From contig NZ_JALMUV010000007.1 in the NCBI RefSeq assembly GCF_023155275.1, forward strand, positions 1 through 64,000: a DNA stretch of 64,000 nucleotides, read 5' to 3'. Both the position numbers and the translations under genes were made by a program. Source of the DNA: Streptomyces rhizoryzae. GTDB lineage: Bacteria; Actinomycetota; Actinomycetes; Streptomycetales; Streptomycetaceae. Position 1 is the first letter of the stretch. Each line of letters starts with the position of its first letter. The notes under the pieces were generated by a model. It made no database searches and had not been told where the DNA came from. It worked only from the letters and a program-made list of their open reading frames with translations. Shown in pieces: positions 55,512 through 63,899 of the stretch.

Positions 55512-56504
55512 ATGCCTGGTGTGATCGTGGACTGCGCCATCTACCGCGAGGGCCGCCGCCATGAGTGCGCGACGGATTTCTCCCGCGCGCTGGACGCGGC
55601 GCGGGCGGAGGGCCGCTCCTTCCTGTGGCTGGGCATGTACGAGCCCACCCAGCACGAGTTCGACCAGGTCAGCAGCGAGTTCCGGCTGCATCCGCTGGCC
55701 GTGGAGGACGCCCTCAACGCCCACCAGCGGCCGAAGCTGGAGGTCTACGACGACTCGCTGTTCGTGGTGCTCAAACCGATCACCTACGACGTCACCGCGG
55801 ACACCGTCACCGCCTCGGAGCTGATGGTCTTCGTCGGCGACTCGTTCGTGGTCACCGTCCGGCACGGCACGGCCAGCCCGCTGGCGGCGGTCCGGCAGCG
55901 GCTGGAGCACCACCCGGAGATCCTCCGGCACGGCCCGGGCGCGGTGCTGTACGCGGTCAGCGACGCGGTGGTCGACCACTACATCGAGGTGGCCGCGGAA
56001 CTCCAGCTGGACCTGGAGGAGTTGGAGGCGGAGGTGTTCGCGCCGATCCGCCGGGAGACCCGGCACACCGCGATGCGGATCTACACCTTCAAGCGCGAGA
56101 TCATGGAGTTCCGCCGGGCCACCGTCCCGCTGGCCGAGCCGATGGCGCGCCTCCAGAGCCCGGGCGTGCCCTTCGTCCACGACCAGGCCCGGCCGTTCTT
56201 CCGGGACGTCGGCGACCACCTGACCCGCGCCAACGAGTCGGTGGAGGGCCTGGACCGGCTGCTGTCCGACGTGCTGGCCGCCCACCTGGCGCAGATGGGC
56301 GTCCGGCAGAACGACGACATGCGCAAGATCTCCGCCTGGGCGGCGCTGGCCGCCGTACCGACCCTGATCGCCGGCATCTACGGCATGAACTTCCGCGACA
56401 TGCCGGAGCTGAACTGGTCGCTGGGGTACCCGGCGATCCTGCTGGTGATGGCGGTCATCGAGGTGTCGCTGTACCGGCTGTTCAAGCGCCGCGGCTGGCT
56501 GTGA
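55512..56504 (+). CDS. corA: CorA-family magnesium/cobalt transporter
   Basis: 330 residues from the ATG at 55512. A large cytoplasmic domain is followed by two C-terminal membrane helices bearing the selectivity motif YGMNF and the terminal FKRRGWL. It carries Mg2+ or Co2+ across the membrane as a pentamer. The start has a close GGGTGAG; a GTG nine bases later (55521) is an alternative. Confidence 0.93.
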   Translation: MPGVIVDCAIYREGRRHECATDFSRALDAARAEGRSFLWLGMYEPTQHEFDQVSSEFRLHPLAVEDALNAHQRPKLEVYDDSLFVVLKPITYDVTADTVTASELMVFVGDSFVVTVRHGTASPLAAVRQRLEHHPEILRHGPGAVLYAVSDAVVDHYIEVAAELQLDLEELEAEVFAPIRRETRHTAMRIYTFKREIMEFRRATVPLAEPMARLQSPGVPFVHDQARPFFRDVGDHLTRANESVEGLDRLLSDVLAAHLAQMGVRQNDDMRKISAWAALAAVPTLIAGIYGMNFRDMPELNWSLGYPAILLVMAVIEVSLYRLFKRRGWL

Positions 56505-56540
56505 GCGCGACGTCCCGGCGGGCGCCGGCGGCCGGCCCGC

Positions 56541-56893
56541 TCAGGCGAACTCCGGTGCGGGGGCGGCCGGTCCGCCCAGCGCGTCGCGCCGCTCGGGCAT
56601 CCGCAGGCTGACCATCCGCCGCCAGCCGGCCAGCCGCTCGCAGCGGGGACCGCGGTGGGTGTCAGTCCGCGCCGGCGCAGCAGGGCCCGGAAGATCCGGC
56701 CGTGCTTGTCCTCGTCGGCGCCGTGCCGGGCGACCTTGGGCGCCAGGTCGCTCAGGGCGGCCGGGAGCAGGGCGGCGATCCGGCCGTTCTCCCAGCCGCC
56801 CCGGGCCTCGCCGCCGGCCGCGATGGAGCAGAAGAGGCGGTAGGCGGCGTCGTCGTCGAGGATCTCCCGGAACAGGCGCCGGGCCGAGAACAT
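56541..56893 (-). pseudogene. Ferritin-like gene, internal deletion and frameshift
   Basis: The start at 56893 (MFSARRLFREILDDDAAYRLF) is an intact ferritin-like N-terminus with di-iron type residues (GGEAR; HGADEDKHGRIF). After about 82 residues (LTPTAVP) the sequence jumps to a different frame carrying RLAGWRRMVSLRMPERRDALGG, which looks like the C-terminus of the same family, ending at 56541. The middle, about 150 residues by family size, is missing and the join near 56640 is out of frame. Read in its own frame the gene continues to 56378, antisense to corA. Confidence 0.7.
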
Positions 56894-57100
56894 CAACGTC
56901 ACCTCCGAACGGACCCGCGGGCGGCACCGGCCACCCGCCCCGGCCGGGGCCCGGCAACCGGGGGCCACGGGCGCGGCACCCGTTCGCCTGACCCGCCCGC
57001 CGCCGGCCGCGTAACCCGCCCGCAGGTCGGGGCGTTGTGCTCCGTGACGGCCGTGGCGGGGAAGACCCCCGAGCCCCCACCACGGCCGCAGCGCCACGAA

Positions 57101-57132
57101 GAAGGCCCGGCACGCTCCCGTGCCGGGCCTTC
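57101..57132 (-). terminator. Terminator of the F420-type LLM gene
   Basis: GAAGGCCCGGCACG (57101-57114) pairs perfectly with CGTGCCGGGCCTTC (57119-57132), 17 bases after the stop codon at 57150 on the minus strand. Confidence 0.8.
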
Positions 57133-57149
57133 GTGCGGAGGCCGCGGCC

Positions 57150-58205
57150 TCAGGCCAGCCCGGCGCGCTCCAGGGCCTCGGTGCCGGCGCGCAGCGCGGC
57201 CACCCGCTCCTCCAGCGTCCAGCCGGCCGGCGCCAGCGTCAGCGTGGTCACGCCCGCGGCGGCGTACGCCTGCATCCGCTCGGCGATCCGCTCGACCGAA
57301 CCGAGCAGGGCGGTCTGGTCGATCAGGCGCTCCGGGACGGCCGCGGCGGCGCCGTCCTTGTCACCGGACAGGTACTTGTCCTGGATCTCGGCGGCCTCCT
57401 TCTCGTAGCCCATGCGCTGCGCCAGCCGGTTGTAGAAGTTCTGCTTGCGGCTGCCCATCCCGCCGACGTAGAGCGCGGTGTACGGGCGGAACTGGTCGGC
57501 GAGCGCGCTGACGTCGGAGTCCGCGCCGAGGGCCAGCGGGAGGGTGGGGCAGACGTCGAAGCCGTCCATGGTCTTCCCGGCGGCCTGCCGGCCCTCCCGG
57601 AGGGGGGCGAGCGCGGTCTCCTCCAGGTGCTCGGCGGAGGGGAAGATCAGCAGCGCGCCGTCGGCGATCTCGCCGGTCTGCCGGAGGTTCTTCGGGCCGA
57701 TCGCGGCGATGTACAGCGGGATGTGCTCGCGCTGCGGGTGGACGGTGAGCTTCAGCGGCTTGCCGGGGCCGCCGGGCAGCGGCAGCGTCCAGTGCTCGCC
57801 CTCGTAGGAGAGCCGCTCGCGGGCCATGGCCTTGCGGACGATCTCCACGTACTCCCGGGTGCGGGCCAGCGGCTTGTCGAACTTCACGCCGTACCAGCCC
57901 TCGGAGACCTGCGGGCCGGAGACGCCCAGGCCGAGCCGGAAGCGGCCGCCGGAGAGGGAGTCCAGGGTCGCCGCGGTCATCGCGGTCATCGCGGGCGTCC
58001 GGGCGGGGATCTGGAAGATCGCCGAGCCGACGTCGATCCGCTCGGTCTGCGCGGCCACCCAGGAGAGTACGGTGGGGGCGTCGGAGCCGTACGCCTCGGC
58101 CGCCCAGCAGACCGCGTAGCCGAGGCGGTCGGCCTCCTGCGCCACCGCGAGATTGTCGGAGTCCATGCCGGCGCCCCAGTAGCCGAGGTTGATGCCAAGC
58201 CTCAT
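57150..58205 (-). CDS. LLM-class F420-dependent oxidoreductase
   Basis: 351 residues from the ATG at 58205 (AAGGGGAGC upstream). The barrel resembles F420-dependent enzymes: INLGYWGAGMDSDNLAVAQEADRLGYAVCWAAEAYG, RFRLGLGVSGPQVSEGWYG, LYIAAIGPKNLRQTGEIADGALL. Cofactor F420 (rather than FMN) is likely from the family, and Streptomyces makes it. The substrate is unknown. Confidence 0.87.
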   Translation of the reverse strand: MRLGINLGYWGAGMDSDNLAVAQEADRLGYAVCWAAEAYGSDAPTVLSWVAAQTERIDVGSAIFQIPARTPAMTAMTAATLDSLSGGRFRLGLGVSGPQVSEGWYGVKFDKPLARTREYVEIVRKAMARERLSYEGEHWTLPLPGGPGKPLKLTVHPQREHIPLYIAAIGPKNLRQTGEIADGALLIFPSAEHLEETALAPLREGRQAAGKTMDGFDVCPTLPLALGADSDVSALADQFRPYTALYVGGMGSRKQNFYNRLAQRMGYEKEAAEIQDKYLSGDKDGAAAAVPERLIDQTALLGSVERIAERMQAYAAAGVTTLTLAPAGWTLEERVAALRAGTEALERAGLA

Positions 58206-58364
58206 GCCGCTCCCCTTACCCATCAGTAACGTCGCTGTTCCGGGGACTCTAGCGTGCGGGTGCGGCGGCCGTCACCGGCGGGCCGCACGCCGCCGCGCGC
58301 CCACCGGGCGGCGGTTGTCCACAGGTCCCCTGATCGCCGGGCCCGGCGCGTAATGTCTGGGCCC

Positions 58365-59348
58365 ATGGAGCAAAGGCACCTCGGCCGCACGGGCCTGCGC
58401 GTCTCCCGCCTCGGCCTCGGCACCCTGAACTGGGCGCGCGACACCGGCGAGCAGGACGCCGCCGACCAGCTCAAGACGTTCTGGGAGGCCGGCGGCACCC
58501 TCGTCGACACCGCCGACATCTACGCCGACGGCGGGGCCGAATACCTCCTCGGCCGGCTCCTGGAGGATCTCGTTCCGCGCCAGGACCTGGTGATCGCCAC
58601 CAAGGCCGGCAGCGTCCTGGAGCCGGACCGCCGGGTGGACGGCTCGCGCCGCCATCTCCTCGCCGCCCTCGACGCCTCCCTGGAGCGCCTGCGCACCGAT
58701 TACGTCGACCTCTGGCAGCTGCACGCCTTCGACCCGCACACCCCGCTGGAGGAGACCCTCCAGGCCCTCGACCAGGCCGTGGCCACCGGCCGGGCGCGCT
58801 ATGTGGGCCTGTCGAACTTCTCCGGCTGGCAGCTCGCCAAGGCCGCCACCTGGCAGCTGGCCGCGCCGGGCGCCCGCAACCGCCTGGCCAGTACGCAGAT
58901 GGAGTACTCCCTCCTCCAGCGCGGCGTCGAACGGGAGGTCCTGCCCGCCGCCCGCGACCTGGGCCTGGGTCTGCTGCCGTCGTCGCCCCTGGGCCGCGGG
59001 GTGCTGACGGCCAAGTACCGGCACGCCACCCCCGCCGACTCCCGCGGCGCCTCCGAGCACCTCGCCCCGTTCGTCGCGCCGTATCTCGACGAGGCCGCGC
59101 GCCGGGTCGTGGACGCGGTCGCCACCGCCGCCGACGGACTGGCCGTCACCCCGCTCCAGGTCGCCCTGTCCTGGGTCCGCGACCGCCCCGGCGTCACCGC
59201 GCCGATCCTCGGTGCGCGCACGGCGCAGCAGCTCAGGGCCTCGTTGTCAGTGGAGGCGCTTAGTCTTCCTGACGAGATCCGCCGGGCGCTGGACGATGTG
59301 TCGGCTCCGGTGCACCACTATCCCGACCACGACTGGAGCACGCTGTGA
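58365..59348 (+). CDS. Aldo/keto reductase
   Basis: 327 residues. The AKR fold has Asp and Tyr at DTADIYADGGAEYLLGRLL, Lys in VIATKAGS, and HAFDPHTPLEETLQALD with GLSNFSGWQLAKA. NADPH-dependent carbonyl reduction is inferred. The start ATG at 58365 follows a TAATGT -10 element by 8 bases, so it may be leaderless; an ATG at 58353 is alternative. The stop overlaps the next start (GTGA). Confidence 0.9.
   Translation: MEQRHLGRTGLRVSRLGLGTLNWARDTGEQDAADQLKTFWEAGGTLVDTADIYADGGAEYLLGRLLEDLVPRQDLVIATKAGSVLEPDRRVDGSRRHLLAALDASLERLRTDYVDLWQLHAFDPHTPLEETLQALDQAVATGRARYVGLSNFSGWQLAKAATWQLAAPGARNRLASTQMEYSLLQRGVEREVLPAARDLGLGLLPSSPLGRGVLTAKYRHATPADSRGASEHLAPFVAPYLDEAARRVVDAVATAADGLAVTPLQVALSWVRDRPGVTAPILGARTAQQLRASLSVEALSLPDEIRRALDDVSAPVHHYPDHDWSTL
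59244..59266 (+). promoter_or_regulatory. RecA-NDp/PafBC-type promoter inside the aldo/keto reductase gene
   Basis: TTGTCAGTGG (59244-59253), seven bases, then TAGTCT (59261-59266). This matches the RecA-NDp pattern including the leading T, with one mismatch (C to A) at the tenth core base. The -10 lies 78 bases upstream of the RecD2-like start at 59345, giving a 5' leader of about 70 bases. Confidence 0.7.
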
Positions 59349-61699
59349 CTACCGACCGCCCCGGCGACAACCCGCCCGAGCAGGAGGCCGCGCCCGCCGG
59401 CGGGGCGGGCGGCGAGGCCGGCGGCACGGCACAGCCCGGCCCCGCCGCGTCCGTGGCGGCGCTGGCGGCGGCGGTGCGGGCCGTGGAGAGCGGTGAGCGC
59501 TCCGCCGCGTCGTTCTTCGCCGAGGCGCCGCGGGCCGCCGCACCCGCCGCCCGCCCGGCCCCCGGCGGCGCCCCCGGGGAGGCCGCCCCCGGCCGGGCCC
59601 CGCAGCGCCCGGCACCGCAGGCCCCGGCCGCCCAGCGCCCCGCGAGCCCCCCGCCCGGCGCCCAGGAGGCACCGGGCGCCCCCTCCGCGCCCCCCGCGCC
59701 GGACGCCGCCGCCCCGCCCGCGCCGCCCGCCCCGGCGGCCCCGCCGCGGCCGGCCGTCGCCGCGGGCCCCGGTATCGAGGGCGTCCGCCGGGTGCTCGCG
59801 GCCGGCGGCGCCCCCGAGGCACTGGCCGGGCAGGTCGCCGAGACGCTCGGCGAGCGGGCCGCCGAGGCCCTGGCCGAGGACCCCTGGCAGCTGCTCGCGG
59901 TCCCGGGCGTGCGCCCCGAGCAGGCCGACGGCTTCGCCCGCGCACTGCTCGGCGCCGCCTGCGGGCCCGGTGACGAGCGGCGCGCCCAGGCCCTGACGGT
60001 GTGGCTGCTGGAGCAGGCCGCGGTCGCCGGCCACTCGGCCCTGGAGGCGTCCGCGCTCCGCGCCGCCCTCGCCCAGCGCGCCGTCCCGGAGCCGGACGAG
60101 GCCCTCCAGACCGCCATCGCGGACGGCGCGGTGCTGGTCTTCCAGGACGCCCTGGACACCCCCGGCCGCCCCCGGGCCGCCGCGGACGAGGACGAGGAGC
60201 AGCCGGTCCGCGTCCTCCTCGGCCTGGACCGGCTCGCCATGGCCGAGGAGAGCGTCGCCGACGGCCTGGCCCGGCTGCTGAACACCTTCGAGGAGCCCGG
60301 GACGGCAGCGGCCCCCGGGACCGGAACGTCCGAGGCCGGGAACGCCGGGGACGCTGCGGAAGCCGGGGACGCTGCGGAAGCCGGAGGCTGCGGGGACGGC
60401 GCGGAAGCCGGGGAGGACGGCGCAGCCGGGGCGGCCGGAGCTGCCGCGGAGGCCGGAGCCGTCACCCCGCCGGTCCGCCCCTCCGCCGCCGCGTGGGAGG
60501 CCGCCGCGGACGCCGCCCCCTCGCCCTCCGCCGCGGAGCTGATCCGCACCGCCGCGCACAGCGGCCTGGTGGCCCACACCGGCGGCGAGGCGGCCCGCGC
60601 CGAGCCCGCCGCGCTGCTCGCCGCGGCCCGCGCCCTCGGCCTGCGGGCCGCCGGCGCCACCCATACCCCCGACGGCCGCCGGCGGCTGGCCGCCCACCTC
60701 GCCGAGGCCGCGCCCGGGGACGGCGGGCTGCCGTCCGCCGCGGTGACCGTCGCCGGCCTGCTGTCCGGCGCGGAGGGACCGGGCCGGGACGCGGACGGCG
60801 CCCTCGCCCTGGACCTCCTGGTCGTCCTGGACGCCCCGCAGCTGGATCTGGAGACCGCCGCGCTGCTCGTCGAGTCCCTGGCCGACGGCGCCCGGCTGGT
60901 GCTCAGCGGCGACCCGGGCGTGCTGTGGTCCGCCGGCCCCGGCCGGCTCTTCCAGGACGTCCTGCAATCCCGCTTCTGCCCCCAGGTCGCCTCCCGCACC
61001 CCGGACTTCGGGCCGATCGGCGAGCTGGTGTCGGGCATCGGCATCGGCGAGCTGAGCGAGGTCGAGGCGCCCGGCAGGGAAGTGGTCACCGTCCCCGTCC
61101 GCGACGCCGGCGAAGCGGTGCACCGCACCGTCCAGCTGGTCGCCGACTCGGTCCCCCGGGCCCTGGGTATCCCCGCCGGGCAGACCCAGGTGATCACGGT
61201 CGGGCACGGCGGTGCGGCCGGCACCCGCGCGCTGAACGCCGCGCTCAAGGAGCGCCTGAACCCCGGCCCCGGCCGGTTCGGCGGCTTCGATCCCGGCGAC
61301 CGCGTCGCCTACTCCCCCGCCCGGGGCCGCACGCTCCCCGGCACGGTCACCGGCGCCGGCCCGGACGGCCTGCACCTGGACTGCGAGGGCGCCGCCGTGG
61401 TCGTGCCGCGCGAGCAGGTCGGCGCCGGAGCGGTCCGGCACGGCTGGGCGCTCACCGCCCACCAGGCGGCCGGTTCGCGCTGGCCCGCCGCGGTCGTGGT
61501 GCTCCCCGGCGACGCCGCCGGCGGCCTGACCCGCGCCTGGGCCTACACCGCCTTCAGCCGCGCCGAACGGCACCTGTCGGTGGTCCAGGGCGTGGACCAG
61601 GCGCTGGCCCGCGCGGTCGCCGAGGTCCCCGCCAAGGAGCGCACCACCCGGCTGCGGGCGCTGCTGCGCGTCCAGGCCGAGGAGCAGGCCGCGGACTGA
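59345..61699 (+). CDS. RecD2-like protein, ATPase motifs degenerate
   Basis: 784 residues, GTG start overlapping the upstream stop. An Ala/Pro-rich N-terminus (about 1-140) leads to helix-hairpin-helix and helicase-like regions. Where RecD2 has the GxxGTGKT loop, this has HTGGEAARAE (near 413); the DExQ box is LDAPQL (near 495). The C-terminal UvrD_C_2-like part is preserved (GWALTAHQAAGSRWPAAVVVLPG, then AYTAFSRAERHLSVVQG). It is likely a non-ATPase DNA-binding relative. An acidic Ala/Gly repeat lies near 320-375. Confidence 0.85.
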   Translation: MTTDRPGDNPPEQEAAPAGGAGGEAGGTAQPGPAASVAALAAAVRAVESGERSAASFFAEAPRAAAPAARPAPGGAPGEAAPGRAPQRPAPQAPAAQRPASPPPGAQEAPGAPSAPPAPDAAAPPAPPAPAAPPRPAVAAGPGIEGVRRVLAAGGAPEALAGQVAETLGERAAEALAEDPWQLLAVPGVRPEQADGFARALLGAACGPGDERRAQALTVWLLEQAAVAGHSALEASALRAALAQRAVPEPDEALQTAIADGAVLVFQDALDTPGRPRAAADEDEEQPVRVLLGLDRLAMAEESVADGLARLLNTFEEPGTAAAPGTGTSEAGNAGDAAEAGDAAEAGGCGDGAEAGEDGAAGAAGAAAEAGAVTPPVRPSAAAWEAAADAAPSPSAAELIRTAAHSGLVAHTGGEAARAEPAALLAAARALGLRAAGATHTPDGRRRLAAHLAEAAPGDGGLPSAAVTVAGLLSGAEGPGRDADGALALDLLVVLDAPQLDLETAALLVESLADGARLVLSGDPGVLWSAGPGRLFQDVLQSRFCPQVASRTPDFGPIGELVSGIGIGELSEVEAPGREVVTVPVRDAGEAVHRTVQLVADSVPRALGIPAGQTQVITVGHGGAAGTRALNAALKERLNPGPGRFGGFDPGDRVAYSPARGRTLPGTVTGAGPDGLHLDCEGAAVVVPREQVGAGAVRHGWALTAHQAAGSRWPAAVVVLPGDAAGGLTRAWAYTAFSRAERHLSVVQGVDQALARAVAEVPAKERTTRLRALLRVQAEEQAAD

Positions 61700-61704
61700 C
61701 GCCT

Positions 61705-61732
61705 GGCCCGCCGCCCGGGACGGCGGCGGGCC
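61705..61732. terminator. Bidirectional terminator
   Basis: GGCCCGCCGCC (61705-61715) pairs perfectly with GGCGGCGGGCC (61722-61732), between the convergent RecD2-like gene and the hypothetical gene at 61783. Confidence 0.75.
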
Positions 61733-61782
61733 CACGCGGCGGCGCTCCGGCCGTCCGCCCCGCGGGCCCGTTCCGCCGCGCC

Positions 61783-62475
61783 TCACCGCCTCCGGTCGGC
61801 CGGCTCCAGCAGATCGTCGTCATCGTCGTCATCGCCGTCGTCGAGCTCCTCGTCGAAGACCGAGCTGACGTCGAAGCGGCACACCACCCGCTGCGGATCG
61901 GCCTGGTCGAACGGCGCGGCCAGCCACTCCCCCGGTTCGGCCGGTTCGTCGGCGGCGGCCACCCACAGCGTGGAGTCGCCCTCCTCCAGGCCGAACTCCT
62001 TGTGCCGGGAGGCGATCTCGTCCGGTTCGTACTCCCCGAACAGCACCCCGAGCGCGGCGTGCACACTGCTGCCGACCACCGCGGCCGCGTCGGCGGTGGG
62101 GCCGGCCGCGTCATCGGCGGCGTCCGGGTCCAGGGCCGCGATGCGCTGGGCCTGATGCAGCAGGCGCTGCGGCTTGGCGACGGTGTAGTCGCGCCGGATG
62201 AGCACGCTCAGCGCACTCGGCTCCTCCGGCCCGGCGTAGGCGGGCAGGGTGTCGTTCCCCGGGATCTCGAAGGGGGTGACCTCGTCGTAGGTGTCGTAGA
62301 GCAGTTCGTCGTAGGACTCCGCCGCCGCGGCGAGTTCGTCGAACGCGGCGTAGACGGCGGGGTCGTCCGGCCCCGAGCGGCGTTCGACCGCGTCGAGGTG
62401 ACGGTCCAGCGCGGCTTTGACCGCCTCAGCGGCGGCACGTACCTCGGCAGCGGAAGGCTGCGCAGCATCAGACAT
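61783..62475 (-). CDS. Hypothetical protein with acidic tail
   Basis: 230 residues from the ATG at 62475, seven bases after a TAGCGT -10, so likely leaderless. Predicted mostly helical and soluble; no catalytic motif seen. It ends in a run of seven aspartates (GDDDDDDDLL). Conserved in Streptomyces beside the next gene as I recall. Only 47 bases separate the two divergent starts. Confidence 0.8.
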   Translation of the reverse strand: MSDAAQPSAAEVRAAAEAVKAALDRHLDAVERRSGPDDPAVYAAFDELAAAAESYDELLYDTYDEVTPFEIPGNDTLPAYAGPEEPSALSVLIRRDYTVAKPQRLLHQAQRIAALDPDAADDAAGPTADAAAVVGSSVHAALGVLFGEYEPDEIASRHKEFGLEEGDSTLWVAAADEPAEPGEWLAAPFDQADPQRVVCRFDVSSVFDEELDDGDDDDDDDLLEPADRRR

Positions 62476-62522
62476 AGTGCAGACGCTATCCGTACCGGGG
62501 CCGGTCCCGCACAATAGATGCG

Positions 62523-62711
62523 ATGCCGGAATACGAATTCTGCGATGTGTATGTGCCACGGGGTGTCTCCCGCAAGGCCGCCACACGCCTGCTGACCGAC
62601 CACGCCGAGTACGGACACTGGGAGTTGGACCGACTTCGTCTCAATCCCGACGGCAGCCGCCGGGTCCGGCTGCGCCGCCGGATCATCCGACAGCTCCGCG
62701 CCACATGGTGA
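62523..62711 (+). CDS. DUF5703 family protein
   Basis: 62 residues. The sequence (MPEYEFCDVYVPRGVSR, LLTDHAEYGHWELDRLR, then a highly basic C-terminus RRVRLRRRIIRQLR) matches a small protein conserved across actinobacteria. Function unknown; it may bind nucleic acid. Confidence 0.85.
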   Translation: MPEYEFCDVYVPRGVSRKAATRLLTDHAEYGHWELDRLRLNPDGSRRVRLRRRIIRQLRATW

Positions 62712-62736
62712 CCACCGGGAAGCCGTGATCGCAGCA

Positions 62737-62767
62737 GAGCGGGCCCCGTCCGGGACGGGGCCCGCTC
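62737..62767. terminator. Bidirectional terminator
   Basis: GAGCGGGCCCCGTC (62737-62750) pairs perfectly with GACGGGGCCCGCTC (62754-62767), between the convergent DUF5703 and chaplin genes. Confidence 0.8.
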
Positions 62768-62811
62768 CGTCATGCGGTCACGCCGGGGCGTCCCGCGTCA
62801 TCCGACGGTGC

Positions 62812-63702
62812 TCACCGGCGGACGGTGCGCGTGCGCCGGTAGAGGATCGCGCCCCCGACCAGCATCCCGGCGCTGAGCGGCACGGCGTAGCCGAGCGTCC
62901 CGGCACCGGTGTGCGCGAGCTGCGACCGGCCGGCCGGCCGCGCCGGGGCGGTGGCGGTGTGCGACGCGCCCGCGGGGTGCGTCCGCGCGACCGGGGTGGC
63001 CGGGGCCTGCGGGCCCTGGGGGACGTGCGTCCGGGGCGCCTGCGGGGTCCCGGGGTGGTGCGGGTGGCCCGGCTGGTGCGGGGTGCCGGGGTGGTGCGGC
63101 TGCCCCGGGTGGTGGGGAGTGCCGGGGCCCTGGGGGTGGTGCCCCTGCTCCGGCGGCTGCCCGGGCTGCTCAGGGCCGCCCGGGTGGTGCGGCCGGCCCG
63201 GACCCGCCGGCGAGACGGTGCCGCAGTCATTGCCGAAGGCCGGGTTCAGCAGCCCGATGACGTCCACGCTGTTGCCGCAGGCGTTGACGGGGACGTCGAT
63301 CGGCGCCTGGACGGCGTTGCCGGACCCGACGCCGGGCGAGTGCACCGCACCGCCGGCGGCGGTGGCGCCGCCGTGCCCGCCGGAGGTCCGGCCGTGCTCG
63401 CCGCCCCGGCCGTGCTCGTGCCCGTGCCCATGGCCCTGCCCGTGGCCGTGGTGGCCGCCGGAGACGTTCGCGCAGTTGTTGCCGAACGCCGGGTTGAGCA
63501 GCCCGACCACGTCGACGGTGTTGCCGCACGCGTTGACCGGGATGTCGACCGGGAGCTGGATCGCGTTACCGGATCCGACACCGGGCGAATGCGCCGTGCC
63601 GCCCGCGGCCGTGGCGTCCGCGTGCGCGTACCCGGCGGCCATGGCGAGCACGCCACCTGCGGCCGCCATGGTGATCAGGCCTTTTCTTGCGACCTGTCTC
63701 AT
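62812..63702 (-). CDS. chpC: Long chaplin with sortase anchor (ChpC-like)
   Basis: 296 residues, ATG start with GGGGA upstream. Signal peptide, then two chaplin domains (about 34-78 and 117-160), each with the paired Cys and VGLLNPAFGN/IGLLNPAFGN amyloid core. A His-rich linker (HGHGQGHGHGHEHGRG) lies between them and a Pro/His repeat (PHHPGTP-type) follows. The C-terminus has LAHTG, a membrane helix and RRTRTVRR, the class E sortase signal. It coats aerial hyphae, anchored to the wall and seeding hydrophobic layer assembly. Confidence 0.94.
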   Translation of the reverse strand: MRQVARKGLITMAAAGGVLAMAAGYAHADATAAGGTAHSPGVGSGNAIQLPVDIPVNACGNTVDVVGLLNPAFGNNCANVSGGHHGHGQGHGHGHEHGRGGEHGRTSGGHGGATAAGGAVHSPGVGSGNAVQAPIDVPVNACGNSVDVIGLLNPAFGNDCGTVSPAGPGRPHHPGGPEQPGQPPEQGHHPQGPGTPHHPGQPHHPGTPHQPGHPHHPGTPQAPRTHVPQGPQAPATPVARTHPAGASHTATAPARPAGRSQLAHTGAGTLGYAVPLSAGMLVGGAILYRRTRTVRR

Positions 63703-63821
63703 AGTTTTCCCCTGCCTTGTGCCTTACAGGAAAGCGGGCCGGTGGCGGCCCGCGGAGGAGCGCTCGCGCCTCCGCGGACCGCCTCGTAGGGAGTTTTCAC
63801 CCGCCCGCGAAAATGCCCGGC

Positions 63822-63854
63822 GGCTCCGGGGTGCCGAAGTGGCATCCCGGAGCC
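63822..63854. terminator. Hairpin between chpH and chpC
   Basis: GGCTCCGGGGTGCC (63822-63835) pairs with GGCATCCCGGAGCC (63841-63854) with one G-T pair. A second hairpin, CCGCGGAGG/CCTCCGCGG, lies at 63750-63777. Both lie in the gap after chpH and in the leader of chpC. Confidence 0.55.
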
Positions 63855-63862
63855 GTACCGGG

Positions 63863-63882
63863 CCGGCCCCTTAATGGGCCGG
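63863..63882 (-). terminator. Terminator of chpH
   Basis: CCGGCCC (63863-63869), loop CTTAAT, GGGCCGG (63876-63882), 17 bases after the chpH stop on the minus strand. Confidence 0.55.
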
Positions 63883-63899
63883 ATACACCATCAATAACG

